A stretch of DNA of 64,000 nt. Source: Hyphomicrobium denitrificans ATCC 51888 (GTDB lineage Bacteria > Pseudomonadota > Alphaproteobacteria > Rhizobiales > Hyphomicrobiaceae). Location: the NCBI RefSeq assembly GCF_000143145.1, contig NC_014313.1, forward strand, positions 434,001 through 498,000. The letters run 5' to 3'. This document shows positions 49,968 through 58,408 of this stretch, piece by piece. A program made the translations under genes and the position numbers. Position 1 is the first letter of the stretch, and every line of letters starts with the position of its first letter. The notes under the pieces are model-generated. The model saw only the letters and a list, made by a program, of their open reading frames with translations, made no database searches and was not told the origin of the DNA.

Positions 49968-49996
49968 ATCCATACATGTTAGTTTAGTGTATGGAT
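49968..49996. promoter_or_regulatory. Inverted repeat ATCCATACA-N11-TGTATGGAT over the MocR start codon
   Basis: A perfect 9-bp inverted repeat with an 11-bp spacer. The right arm contains the start codon of the MocR-type gene (ATG 49991), so binding there would block its own expression. It shares the TGTATG core with the direct repeat 110 bp upstream. Confidence 0.5.
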
Positions 49997-51400
49997 AGGA
50001 AACCGCAGATATTGGACCGGCCTTCGTGGCGCCCGCGCATGGCGGAGGGCGGCGAGCTGAAATCGATCGGGATCGTCGATGCGCTCGAGGCGGACATCCG
50101 TGCGGGGCGCGTGCCTCCCGGTTCCCGGTTGCCGCCCCAGAGGGCGATCGCAAAGGCTTTGGGGGTCGATCTGACTACCGTGACACGCGCGTTCAACGAA
50201 GCGCGCCGCCGAGGATTGATCGATGGAAAAGTCGGGAGCGGCACGTTCGTCCGCCGTCTCGAGAGCGGCGGGTCCGAGCTATTTGCGGCGCCGGCCGTCG
50301 ATCTCAGCCTGAACATTCCTCCGCAACCCGCGGCGGCGGGGCTTCGGCATCTCATTCCCGAGACCATTGCAGATCTCCTCGCGAGCGAACAGGGCATGCT
50401 GCATCTCCGCTATCAGGAGAGCGCAGGCAGCGTTCCGGATCGTGCCGCCGGCGCGATCTGGCTCGGCGACCGGATTGGGGACGTCAAGCCATCGTCGCTG
50501 CTGCTGGCGAGCGGCGCACAAAGCGCGCTGTTCGCCGTATGCGATTGCCTCGTCAGGCCCGGCGAAACCATTGCTGCCGGTCTCGTCACCTACCCTGGCC
50601 TCACGGCGATCGCGCAGCAGCGCGGATATGTCCTGCAGCCCGTCGCGATGGATGAAGATGGGATCATCCCGGAGTCTTTCTCAGAACTTTGTGAGCGTGC
50701 GGCACCGAAAGCGCTCTACGTTGTTCCTTCGATTGACAATCCGACGACAGCGACGCTGCCGGAAGCACGACGGCGTGAGATCGCGAGGATTGCGCGCGAA
50801 TATCGTGTCGCCCTCATCGAGGACGATCCGTACTCGTCGCTGCTCAAGCACGCTCCGGCTTCCTTTGCGGATCTTGCGCCCGAGCTGACGTGGCACATCG
50901 AGACGCTTTCCAAATGCGCAACTCCGGCGCTGCGGATTGCATATGTGCTGGCGCCGAGTGACGCTCAGGCTTTGCGTCTCGCCGGAGTGCTGCGGGCCAT
51001 GAATCTGATGGCTCCGCCGCTCAACGCCGCGGTCGCGTCACGCTGGATCACGACGGGGCGGCTCGATGATATCCGGAACGCGATCCGCGAAGAGGCGGCG
51101 GCGCGCCAGGCGATCGCGCGATCGCTTCTTGGGCGGTTTGTGTATCAATCCGATCCGCACGGTCATCATGTGTGGCTGACGATGCCGCCCTATTGGCGGG
51201 CGGTGGACTTGGCGAGTCATGCCGAACGCGCCGGGTTTGCTGTCGTGCCCAGTTCGGAGTTCGCGGTTTCCCGAACGCATCCGGAAGCGGTTCGCATTTC
51301 GCTCGGTGTTGCCGGAGACAGAGATTCACTTACTCAGGCGTTAAAGCTGTTGGCCGAGCTTCTTGCGCAGCCCGTTCTGCCTTCAAAGGCAATCGTATGA
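49991..51400 (+). CDS. MocR-type GntR/aminotransferase transcription regulator
   Basis: A 469-aa regulator with an N-terminal GntR winged helix (GIVDALEADIRAGRVPPGSR, PPQRAIAKALGVDLTTVTRAFNEARRRGLIDGKVGSG) and a fold-type I aminotransferase domain that binds PLP; the Schiff-base Lys is in HIETLSKCATPALRIAYV. MocR proteins usually respond to an amine or amino acid via PLP and often control a neighbouring gene. Here the divergent DUF983 gene and the downstream oxidoreductase are candidates. Confidence 0.9.
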   Translation: MDRKPQILDRPSWRPRMAEGGELKSIGIVDALEADIRAGRVPPGSRLPPQRAIAKALGVDLTTVTRAFNEARRRGLIDGKVGSGTFVRRLESGGSELFAAPAVDLSLNIPPQPAAAGLRHLIPETIADLLASEQGMLHLRYQESAGSVPDRAAGAIWLGDRIGDVKPSSLLLASGAQSALFAVCDCLVRPGETIAAGLVTYPGLTAIAQQRGYVLQPVAMDEDGIIPESFSELCERAAPKALYVVPSIDNPTTATLPEARRREIARIAREYRVALIEDDPYSSLLKHAPASFADLAPELTWHIETLSKCATPALRIAYVLAPSDAQALRLAGVLRAMNLMAPPLNAAVASRWITTGRLDDIRNAIREEAAARQAIARSLLGRFVYQSDPHGHHVWLTMPPYWRAVDLASHAERAGFAVVPSSEFAVSRTHPEAVRISLGVAGDRDSLTQALKLLAELLAQPVLPSKAIV

Positions 51401-51478
51401 AAGGCGTAGTTGCCGAAGCTGCATAATGGCAGAATAATCGTCGCCCGGCCGGTTGCGGCAAACCTTCGGAGGCGATCC

Positions 51479-52480
51479 ATGAAAGCATTTCTGCTGAAGC
51501 ACTTCGGCATCGATGGGCTCGCGCTCGAAGACATCCCGCGGCCCACGCCCAGGCACGGCCAAGTTCTCGTCAAGATGCGCGCCTGGTCGATCAATTTTCG
51601 CGATCTGCTGGTCGTTCGCGGCATCTACGCGCCGAAGCTCAAGTTCCCGTTTCAAATTCTTTCCGATGGAGTCGGAGAAGTCATCGAGGTTGGACCCGGC
51701 GTCACGCGTGCGAAGCCCGGAGACCGCGTCGCAGGCACATTCATGCAGCGATGGGTGGGCGGCGGTGCGGCGGCTGAAAAATCGGCGAGCGCGCTCGGCG
51801 GCGAAATTCCCGGCGTTGCTGCCGAATACGTCATCCTCGACAACAACGGTTTCGTGCCGGTGCCTGCCGGTCTCTCGGATGAGGAAGGCGCGACGCTGCC
51901 GTGCGCGGCGGTAACAGCTTGGCATGCACTGGTTACGTCAGGCGCGCTCGCTGCGGGAGAGACGGTTCTGGTGCAAGGGACAGGTGGCGTTTCTCTCTTT
52001 GCGCTGCAGTTCGCGCACGCAACGGGGGCGCGTGTCATCGCCACGTCGAGCAGCGATGCCAAACTCGAACGGGTGCGTGAGATGGGTGCGTCAGAACTCA
52101 TCAACTACAAGACGACGCCGGAGTGGGGCGCGAAGGCACGCGCGCTGACGAATGGCCGCGGCGTCGATCATGTCGTCGAAGTCGGCGGCGCAGGCACATT
52201 GCCGCAATCGCTCGAAGCGGTGCGGATCGGAGGGCGTATCAGCCTCATCGGCGTGCTGACTGGCGGTACGGTCAATCCCATTCCCATTGTGATGAAGGGC
52301 GTCACCGTTCAAGGCATATATGTCGGCAGCCGTGTCATGTTCGAAGCCATGAACGACGCCATTACCGTAAACAAACTGAAGCCCGTCATCGACCGTGTGT
52401 TCCCGTTCGCGGAACTTCCGCAAGCTTTGCAGCATATGGAAAGTGGGGCGCATTTCGGCAAAATCGTCCTCAAAGCGTAG
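51479..52480 (+). CDS. NAD(P)-dependent medium-chain dehydrogenase/quinone-oxidoreductase-like protein
   Basis: A 333-aa MDR-superfamily enzyme: MKAFLLKHFGIDGLALEDIP, the GroES-like part with NFRDLLVVRGIY and DGVGEVIEVGPGVTRAKPGDRV, and the cofactor loop VLVQGTGGVSLFALQFAHATGARV. The catalytic zinc ligands of classical alcohol dehydrogenases are not evident (DGVGEV instead of HEGxGxV), so a zinc-free reductase is likely. ATG 51479 follows GGAGG by six bases. Substrate unknown; 78 bp after the MocR gene. Confidence 0.85.
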   Translation: MKAFLLKHFGIDGLALEDIPRPTPRHGQVLVKMRAWSINFRDLLVVRGIYAPKLKFPFQILSDGVGEVIEVGPGVTRAKPGDRVAGTFMQRWVGGGAAAEKSASALGGEIPGVAAEYVILDNNGFVPVPAGLSDEEGATLPCAAVTAWHALVTSGALAAGETVLVQGTGGVSLFALQFAHATGARVIATSSSDAKLERVREMGASELINYKTTPEWGAKARALTNGRGVDHVVEVGGAGTLPQSLEAVRIGGRISLIGVLTGGTVNPIPIVMKGVTVQGIYVGSRVMFEAMNDAITVNKLKPVIDRVFPFAELPQALQHMESGAHFGKIVLKA

Positions 52481-52545
52481 CCTGCCGATACTTCCCCTCT
52501 GCGATATGCTTCATTTCTGAATGTGGTTGCAAACGCTGCGCGGCT

Positions 52546-52567
52546 CGATATCTTCCCGGCTATATCG
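52546..52567. promoter_or_regulatory. CGATAT-N10-ATATCG inverted repeat, ModE-box candidate
   Basis: CGATAT (52546-52551) and ATATCG (52562-52567) form a 6-bp inverted repeat 19 bp before modA. ModE boxes are imperfect palindromes rich in TATAT half-sites, and a short ModE gene lies at 54909-55274, so molybdate-dependent repression through this site is plausible. Not verifiable by eye. Confidence 0.4.
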
Positions 52568-52585
52568 TTTATCGCAAAGGGTAAG

Positions 52586-53398
52586 ATGCCGATGCTCGCA
52601 GGGCGCATTCGTTCACGTTCGCCGTTCAAGATGGTTGCCGCATGGACGCTAGCCCTTGCGTTGCTGTCGGCGCCCGCAGTCGCTCAGAAAACAGAGACGA
52701 CCCCGACGACGGTCTTTGCTGCGGCGAGTCTCAAGACGGCTCTGGATGCGGCGTCTGCTGACTATCAAAAGAGCACCGGCAATAAAATCGTTGCGTCTTA
52801 CGCGGGCTCTTCGGCGCTGGCGAAACAGATCGAACAGGGAGCGCCGGCCGACATTTTCATTTCCGCCGATCTCGATTGGATGGACTATGTCGCCAAGGCG
52901 AAGCTCATCAATGACGAGACGCGTTTCAACCTCCTTGGTAACCGGCTCGTGCTGATCGCGCCGCAGTCGAGTACGGCGTCGCTGAAAATCGAGCCGGGTT
53001 TCAAGCTTGCCGAAGCGCTCGGTGACGGCCGCCTTGCCGTGGCTGACGTCAAGTCGGTTCCGGCTGGCAAATACGGCTTGGCGGCGTTGAAGAAGCTCGG
53101 GGTCTGGGACGCTGTCGAGGCGAAGATCGCGCAAGCGGAAAACGTGCGCGCGGCATTGGCTCTGGTTGCCCAGGGTGAGGCGCCGTTCGGTATCGTGTAT
53201 GAGACGGACGCAAAGGCTGAGCCGAAGGTCAAGATCGTCGGTGTCTTTCCGGAGGACACGCATCCGCCGATCATCTATCCGATTGCTGTTCTTGCGACGA
53301 GCAAGGATTCAGATTCGGCGAAGGCTTTCATCGCGTTCATGAAGTCGCCGGAAGGACAGGCCGCGTTTGCGAAGCAAGGCTTCACGATCCTGAAGTAA
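52586..53398 (+). CDS. modA: Molybdate ABC transporter substrate-binding protein
   Basis: Periplasmic molybdate/tungstate receptor, about 270 aa. A signal peptide (FKMVAAWTLALALLSAPAVAQ) is followed by ModA motifs VFAAASLKTALDA, ASYAGSSALAKQIEQGAPADIFISAD and ADVKSVPAGKYGLAAL; the Ser residues in the AASL and AGSSAL loops are the oxyanion ligands in this family. ATG 52586 has AAAGGG close upstream; a start further up would only add residues before the signal peptide. First gene of modABC. Confidence 0.93.
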   Translation: MPMLAGRIRSRSPFKMVAAWTLALALLSAPAVAQKTETTPTTVFAAASLKTALDAASADYQKSTGNKIVASYAGSSALAKQIEQGAPADIFISADLDWMDYVAKAKLINDETRFNLLGNRLVLIAPQSSTASLKIEPGFKLAEALGDGRLAVADVKSVPAGKYGLAALKKLGVWDAVEAKIAQAENVRAALALVAQGEAPFGIVYETDAKAEPKVKIVGVFPEDTHPPIIYPIAVLATSKDSDSAKAFIAFMKSPEGQAAFAKQGFTILK

Positions 53399-53431
53399 GG
53401 CGCGCGGTAATCTCAACAGCGGACGGGCGTC

Positions 53432-54130
53432 GTGCTTGGATTCTCTCAAGACGAATGGACTGCGATATTCCTGAGCCTGCGGGTGGCAACGGTCGCGACG
53501 ATCTTTGCCGTGCCGTTCGCGGTTCTTGCAGCCTATGCGCTGGCGCGGTGGAAGTTTCCGGGCAAAATCATGCTCGACAGCTTTCTGCATTTGCCGCTCG
53601 TGATGCCTCCGGTCGTGACCGGCTACCTGCTGCTTCTGACGTTCGGGAAGCAGGGGGTAGCGGGCAAATTCCTTTACGACTATTTCGGGCTGTCGTTCTC
53701 GTTTCGGTGGACGGGGGCGGCGCTCGCGTGCGGCGTGATGGGCTTTCCGCTGATGTTGCGCGCGATCCGGCTTTCCTTCGATTCCATCGACCGGCGGCTG
53801 GAGACAGCGGCTGGGACGCTCGGCGCCAGCCGGACATGGACGTTCTTTCTCGTCACGCTGCCGTTGGCGCTGCCCGGGATCATCGTCGGCGCCATTCTTT
53901 GCTTCGCGAAGGCGCTGGGCGAATTCGGCGCGACGATCACGTTCGTTTCGAACATTCCGGGTGAGACGCAAACAATACCATCAGCTATCTACACCTATAC
54001 GCAGGTTCCCGGCGGCGAAGGGCAGGCGCTCAGACTGACGCTCGTTTCGATCGGGATCGCGATGGCGGCGCTCGTGGCATCGGAAGTGTTGAACCGCCGC
54101 GTGCAAAAGCAGATTGCCGTATTCGAATGA
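53432..54130 (+). CDS. modB: Molybdate ABC transporter permease
   Basis: A 232-aa inner-membrane permease with five to six hydrophobic segments and the EAA-loop LETAAGTLGASRTWTFFLVTLPLALPG that docks ModC. Start is GTG 53432 (VLGFSQDEW), 33 bp after modA. Family markers HLPLVMPPVVTGYLLLL and GEFGATITFVSNIPGETQTIP are typical of ModB. Confidence 0.93.
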   Translation: MLGFSQDEWTAIFLSLRVATVATIFAVPFAVLAAYALARWKFPGKIMLDSFLHLPLVMPPVVTGYLLLLTFGKQGVAGKFLYDYFGLSFSFRWTGAALACGVMGFPLMLRAIRLSFDSIDRRLETAAGTLGASRTWTFFLVTLPLALPGIIVGAILCFAKALGEFGATITFVSNIPGETQTIPSAIYTYTQVPGGEGQALRLTLVSIGIAMAALVASEVLNRRVQKQIAVFE

Positions 54131-54849
54131 CGGGTGCCGCACCATCGCTCAGCCTCAACGTTCGTCAGCAGCGGAAAGATTTTCTGCTCGACGTGGCGTT
54201 CGAGGCCGGCTCAGGCATCACGGCGCTGGTCGGTCCGTCGGGATCGGGCAAGACCACGATCCTCAACATCATTGCGGGGACGTTGCGGCCCGACGCAGGG
54301 CGTGTCGTCGTCTCGGGGCGCGTGCTGACGGATGTCGCGCAGCGCGTCTTCGTTCCGTGTCACCGGCGGCGCGTTGGTTTTGTCTTTCAGGATGCGCAAC
54401 TCTTTCCGCATTTGACGGTCGAGCAGAACATCAAGTTCGGGCGCTGGTTCAGGTCGGCGCAGGCCGATGGTCCGGCCGTTGACGTGGTGACGCGCGAGCT
54501 TGGGATCGGCGGGCTCTTGAATCGCCGGCCCGCGACGCTGTCGGGCGGAGAGAAGCAGCGTGTCGCGCTGGCTCGGGCGCTTCTATCGTCGCCGCAGATC
54601 CTGCTGATGGACGAACCGCTTTCCGGTGTCGACGATGCGCGCCGCAACGAGATCATGGGACTGATCGAGCACGTGCGCGACGAGTTCAGAGTTCCGATCG
54701 TCTATGTGACGCATTCGCGGAACGAAGTGCAGCGGCTTGCATCGAGGGTCGTGAGGCTGGAGGCCGGGCGGGTTGCGTCCGTCGGCAGTGCGGCGGATCT
54801 GCCTGGCGATGATGCATCGAAACGCAAGAGCGACTTCGCTTCTACGTAG
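54127..54849 (+). CDS. modC: Molybdate ABC transporter ATPase, short form
   Basis: A 240-aa ABC ATPase: Walker A GPSGSGKTT, Q-loop FVFQDAQLFPHLTVEQN, signature LSGGEKQRVALARAL, Walker B LLMDEPLSG and the switch His in VYVTHSRNE. ATG 54127 overlaps the modB stop. Full-length ModC has about 350 aa; this one stops after the nucleotide-binding domain and lacks the C-terminal TOBE/MOP molybdate-binding domain. Confidence 0.92.
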   Translation: MTGAAPSLSLNVRQQRKDFLLDVAFEAGSGITALVGPSGSGKTTILNIIAGTLRPDAGRVVVSGRVLTDVAQRVFVPCHRRRVGFVFQDAQLFPHLTVEQNIKFGRWFRSAQADGPAVDVVTRELGIGGLLNRRPATLSGGEKQRVALARALLSSPQILLMDEPLSGVDDARRNEIMGLIEHVRDEFRVPIVYVTHSRNEVQRLASRVVRLEAGRVASVGSAADLPGDDASKRKSDFAST

Positions 54850-54876
54850 AGCCTTGGTTTGGCCCGTTCTACTTAT

Positions 54877-54900
54877 CGGAAAACCGGTCGCACTTTTCCG
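54877..54900. terminator. Bidirectional hairpin between convergent modC and modE
   Basis: CGGAAAA (54877-54883) and TTTTCCG (54894-54900) pair perfectly across a 10-nt loop, 28 bp after modC and 9 bp before the end of modE. The A- and T-rich stem ends suit termination in both directions. Confidence 0.5.
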
Positions 54901-54908
54901 GAAGCACT

Positions 54909-55274
54909 CTAACCGGCCTTGCGCACGGTTTTCTGCTGCCGCGCGAGGTGCTTTTCCATCGATGCCAGCGGCTTCGCGAAGACGGAGAGCGCTTTCGCCT
55001 CCATCTCGCGGTATTGGCGGACGAGCTCCGCGCCGAACGGGGTCAGCTTGGCGGCGCCGCCGCCGCGTCCGCCATGCTGGCGCTCGATCAGCGGGTCGGC
55101 AAACATCGAATTGAACTCATCCATCAAGTACCAGGCGCGCTTGTAGGACATGTCCATGGCTTTCGCGGCCTGCGCGATCGAGCCGTGTTCGCCGATCAGC
55201 TCAAGAAGCTGGATGCGCCCGTGGCCGATGTAGCGCTCGTTGTCGAAGTCGATCCGAAGCTTGATTTCAGTCAT
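54909..55274 (-). CDS. modE: ModE-type regulator, DNA-binding domain only
   Basis: A 121-aa winged helix-turn-helix protein of the ModE N-terminal family: LRIDFDNERYIGHGRIQLLE, then IGEHGSIAQAAKAMDMSYKR(AWYLMDEFN) and ERQHGGRGGGAAKLTPFGAELV. It lacks the two C-terminal MOP domains that bind molybdate in E. coli ModE (262 aa), so either molybdate sensing is done differently or a separate Mop protein helps. Convergent with modABC. Confidence 0.85.
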   Translation of the reverse strand: MTEIKLRIDFDNERYIGHGRIQLLELIGEHGSIAQAAKAMDMSYKRAWYLMDEFNSMFADPLIERQHGGRGGGAAKLTPFGAELVRQYREMEAKALSVFAKPLASMEKHLARQQKTVRKAG

Positions 55275-55518
55275 CGAGACACCGTGTTGCCTGAACGTTG
55301 CCTATGAACATTGATGCCGGCGCGGGCATCATCTGCGATTTGCCGCGGACGGGCGTTCGAATCCGGACCGGGCAATTTATGAACGACTAAGCATAACTTG
55401 CGGACTTGTAAAAGGCTGCCAGCAAGTTTGGCGGTCGTGTTGTCTGTCGATGAGCAATTTTTGCGGCGCGCTCTGTGTCTCTCAATGAATGCGAAGATCG
55501 CAGGGGCAAGGCTTCACC

Positions 55519-56280
55519 TTATGCCTTGAGGCGATAGCCGGTTTTGAAGATCCACCATGCTACCGCCATGCAGACCGCGAGGAACACGAACGTCATCAAT
55601 ACGCTGACGCCGACATTGACGTCCGAGATTTCGAAGAAGCTCCAGCGGAAGCCGCTGATCAGATAGACGACCGGGTTGAGCAGCGTCACGTTCTGCCAGA
55701 ACGGCGGCAGCATCTTCACGGAATAGAATGTGCCGCCGAGGAACGTCAGCGGCGTGATGATGAGCAACGGGATGATCTGAAGTTTCTCGAAACCATCGGC
55801 CCAGATGCCGATAATGAAGCCGAGCATGCTGAACGTGACGGCGGTCAACAGCAGAAATGCGATCATCCAGAACGGATGCGCGATATGGAGCGGCACGAAA
55901 AGGCTTGCGGTTGCCAGAACGAGAAGTCCCAGAATGACCGACTTCGTCGCGGCGGCGCCGACATAGCCGAGGACGATCTCGAAGGGTGAGACCGGCGCCG
56001 ACAGATGCTCATAGATCGTGCCGGTAAAGCGCGGGAAATAGATGCCGAAAGAGGCATTCAGCGTGCTTTGCGTCAGCAGCAGCATCATGATCAGGCCGGG
56101 CACGATGAAGGCGCCGTAGTCCACGCCTTCGACCTGCGAGATGCGCGAGCCGATCGCTGAGCCGAAGACGATGAAGTACAGGCACGTCGAGAGAACGGGC
56201 GAGACGATGCTTTGCATCAGCGTCCGGCCCCAGCGGGACATCTCAAAGCCGTAGATGGCTCGGACGGCTTCGATGTTCAT
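55519..56280 (-). CDS. ABC-2 type exporter permease (YadH-like)
   Basis: A 253-aa membrane protein with six hydrophobic segments and the ABC-2 signature region [26 protein letters not shown] and [20 protein letters not shown]. Together with the upstream ATPase (4-bp ATGA overlap) it forms a two-gene exporter. Substrate unknown; YadGH and NodIJ relatives handle polysaccharide, lipid or drug-like substrates. The gap 55275-55518 up to modE holds no gene I can see. Confidence 0.88.
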   Translation of the reverse strand: MNIEAVRAIYGFEMSRWGRTLMQSIVSPVLSTCLYFIVFGSAIGSRISQVEGVDYGAFIVPGLIMMLLLTQSTLNASFGIYFPRFTGTIYEHLSAPVSPFEIVLGYVGAAATKSVILGLLVLATASLFVPLHIAHPFWMIAFLLLTAVTFSMLGFIIGIWADGFEKLQIIPLLIITPLTFLGGTFYSVKMLPPFWQNVTLLNPVVYLISGFRWSFFEISDVNVGVSVLMTFVFLAVCMAVAWWIFKTGYRLKA

Positions 56281-57203
56281 TTCTTTTGCCTCACGAGGTC
56301 TACGAAGATGTCTTCGAGCGAGCTTTGCGCGGTGCTCAGGTCTTTGAAGACGATTTCGGCAGCACGCATGTCGTTGAGCAATGCCGTGATGCCGGTACGT
56401 TCGGCCTGGGTATCGTAAGTGTAAATCAGCTCGTGGCCGTCATTGACAAGCTGCAGGTCGTAAGCGGCGAGCGATGGCGGGAGCGCGGCAAGTGGCGACT
56501 GAAGCTGAAGATTGAGCTGCTTCTTGCCGAGCTTGCGCATCAGCTCGGATTTTTCTTCCACGAGGATGATCTCGCCCTTGGCGATGACGCCGACGCGATC
56601 GGCCATCTCCTCGGCTTCCTCGATGTAGTGCGTGGTGAGGATGATCGTCACGCCGGACGCACGCAAGGCGCGCACAACATCCCACATTTCGCGGCGAAGC
56701 TCGACGTCGACACCGGCCGTCGGTTCGTCGAGGAAGAGGATTCGCGGTTCGTGCGCGAGCGCTTTCGCGATGAGGAGGCGGCGCTTCATGCCGCCCGACA
56801 GCGTCATGATGCGGTTGTCTTTCTTGTCCCACAGCGAAAGGTCTCTCAGGACTTTCTCGACGAACGCATGATTGCGCGGCTTGCCGAACAGGCCGCGGCT
56901 GAAATTTACGGTTGCCCACGGCGTCTCGAACATGTCGGTCGAGAGTTCCTGCGGGACGAGGCCGATCATCGCGCGCACGGCGCGGTAATCGCGGGCGATG
57001 TCCTTGCCGTCGACGGTCACGCGGCCTGTGCTGGCGTTGACGATCCCGCAGATGATGCTGATCAGCGTCGTCTTGCCGGCGCCGTTGGGTCCGAGCAGTG
57101 CGAAGATTTCACCGGGCCGAATATCAAGATTGATGTTCTTCAGGGCGTTGAAGCCCGAAGCATAGGTCTTGGAAAGATCTGCGACGGAGATGATGGCCGA
57201 CAT
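56277..57203 (-). CDS. ABC exporter ATPase (YadG-like)
   Basis: A 308-aa ATPase: Walker [10 protein letters not shown] (near residue 39), Q-loop [16 protein letters not shown], signature [15 protein letters not shown], Walker [13 protein letters not shown] and switch [15 protein letters not shown], then a C-terminal domain of about 80 residues. Length and sequence style match YadG. ATG 57203 has GGAG nine bases upstream. Operon partner of the 55519-56280 permease. Confidence 0.92.
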   Translation of the reverse strand: MSAIISVADLSKTYASGFNALKNINLDIRPGEIFALLGPNGAGKTTLISIICGIVNASTGRVTVDGKDIARDYRAVRAMIGLVPQELSTDMFETPWATVNFSRGLFGKPRNHAFVEKVLRDLSLWDKKDNRIMTLSGGMKRRLLIAKALAHEPRILFLDEPTAGVDVELRREMWDVVRALRASGVTIILTTHYIEEAEEMADRVGVIAKGEIILVEEKSELMRKLGKKQLNLQLQSPLAALPPSLAAYDLQLVNDGHELIYTYDTQAERTGITALLNDMRAAEIVFKDLSTAQSSLEDIFVDLVRQKK

Positions 57204-57393
57204 GGTGGGGTCTCCGGCGCGTTGATAGCGGCGCTCCGCATCGCAGCGACGGCCTCGCCTGTCAACGATGTTGTCGGGTTTGCTTTGCGTGGGTGTGAGC
57301 AGAACGCGCGCGGTTCACCAACGGCGGCGGTGGCCTAGATGCGAAACGCGTCACGCTCGATGGCGATGCGTTTCGCGGTTGGTCTGAGATCAA

Positions 57394-57597
57394 TCAGGAA
57401 TAGTTGTCGACGCCGGGTCCGAGTGGCCAGCGATCCCGCTCCTCGGCGAAGGGGCGAGGCGCGTCCTCACATCCGCAGGCCGCTACAACTTCAGGCTCCG
57501 ATGCCTCGACGTCGCTGAGGGCTGCCGGTTGGCGGCGGGTGACCCAACCTTTCAGACCTTGGACGATTGCGCTGGCGTTCGAGAGGGAGCCTTTCAT
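57394..57597 (-). CDS. Small unknown protein (67 aa) divergent from a TetR gene
   Basis: ATG 57597 follows GAGG by seven bases and gives MKGSLSNASAIVQGLKGWVT(RRQPAALSDVEASE), then VVAACGCEDAPRPFAEERDR and a stop at 57394. A promoter-like pair (TTGACA/TATCTT) lies 40-65 bp upstream, and a TetR regulator is divergent, which supports a real, regulated gene. An amphipathic N-terminal helix and a Cys-Gly-Cys are visible. I do not recognise the family. Confidence 0.6.
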   Translation of the reverse strand: MKGSLSNASAIVQGLKGWVTRRQPAALSDVEASEPEVVAACGCEDAPRPFAEERDRWPLGPGVDNYS

Positions 57598-57614
57598 CGT
57601 GCACCTCGTCAATC

Positions 57615-57663
57615 TACATATGTACCGAGTGGTAAGATATGGACGGAGCTGGCGCTCTGTCAA
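57615..57663 (-). promoter_or_regulatory. Promoter and palindrome in the TetR intergenic region
   Basis: On the minus strand TTGACA (57663-57658), an 18-bp spacer and TATCTT (57639-57634) form a sigma70-like promoter for the 67-aa gene. TACATATGTA (57615-57624), a perfect 10-bp palindrome, lies just downstream of the -10 and would be well placed as an operator for the divergent TetR protein. Confidence 0.5.
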
Positions 57664-57735
57664 CGAATATTTGTATCGGTAGGTATGGAATTGTATGATT
57701 TCGAGTCTGAACACGCGATGACTGGGAGACATACG

Positions 57736-58332
57736 GTGCAGGCGCACAAAGGCCGGCCGAGAGAATTCGATGCGGACAGCGCGCTCGACAAGGCGCTGCA
57801 TGTTTTCTGGCAACGCGGCTACGAAGGCGCGTCCCTCAGCGATCTCACGGAGGCCATGGGCATCAATCGTCCAAGCCTCTATGCGGCTTTCGGCAACAAG
57901 GAAGAGCTGTTTCGGCGGGCGCTGGATCGCTATGCGGAGCGCGGGCCCGGCCGGGCGTTGAGCGAAGCTTTGGCGGAGCCGACAGCACGCGACGTTGTTG
58001 CGCGGTTGCTGAAGAACGTTGCGATTTCGCTCACTGATCCGAGCAATCCGCGCGGCTGTCTTTCGGTGCAGGCTGCCTTGACGTGTGGCGAAGCGTCGGA
58101 TGCGATCAAGCAGGAGTTGTGCAAACGGCGCTCGGAAGCGGAACAAAAACTGCGTGCTCGCCTTGAACGTGCGATAGACGAGGGCGATCTTTCCTTCGAC
58201 GCGGATGCAGCTCAACTCGCGCGCTTTGTATCGACTGTCACGCAGGGCATGTCCGTGCAGGCAGCGGGCGGCGCGTCGCGTGATGATCTATTACATGTAG
58301 CCGACATGGCCATGAAGGCGTGGCCGGGCTAA
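57736..58332 (+). CDS. TetR-family transcriptional regulator
   Basis: A 198-aa repressor. The N-terminal HTH is KGRPREFDADSALDKALHVFWQRGYEGASLSDLTEAMGINRPSLYAAFGNKEELF; the C-terminal ligand domain has CLSVQAALTCGEASDAIKQEL and resembles the TetR_C group seen in AcrR/RutR-like regulators. GTG 57736 is chosen because GGGAGA stands six bases before it; ATGs at 57685 and 57718 lack a usable SD. Probable target: the divergent 67-aa gene and itself. Confidence 0.87.
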   Translation: MQAHKGRPREFDADSALDKALHVFWQRGYEGASLSDLTEAMGINRPSLYAAFGNKEELFRRALDRYAERGPGRALSEALAEPTARDVVARLLKNVAISLTDPSNPRGCLSVQAALTCGEASDAIKQELCKRRSEAEQKLRARLERAIDEGDLSFDADAAQLARFVSTVTQGMSVQAAGGASRDDLLHVADMAMKAWPG

Positions 58333-58408
58333 TGTCTCGGTCGGGAGAATCCGGCGGTTCCGAAAACTGCAGAGTCTTCGTCTCTCTGCGCCTCAAATAG
58401 TGGACTGA

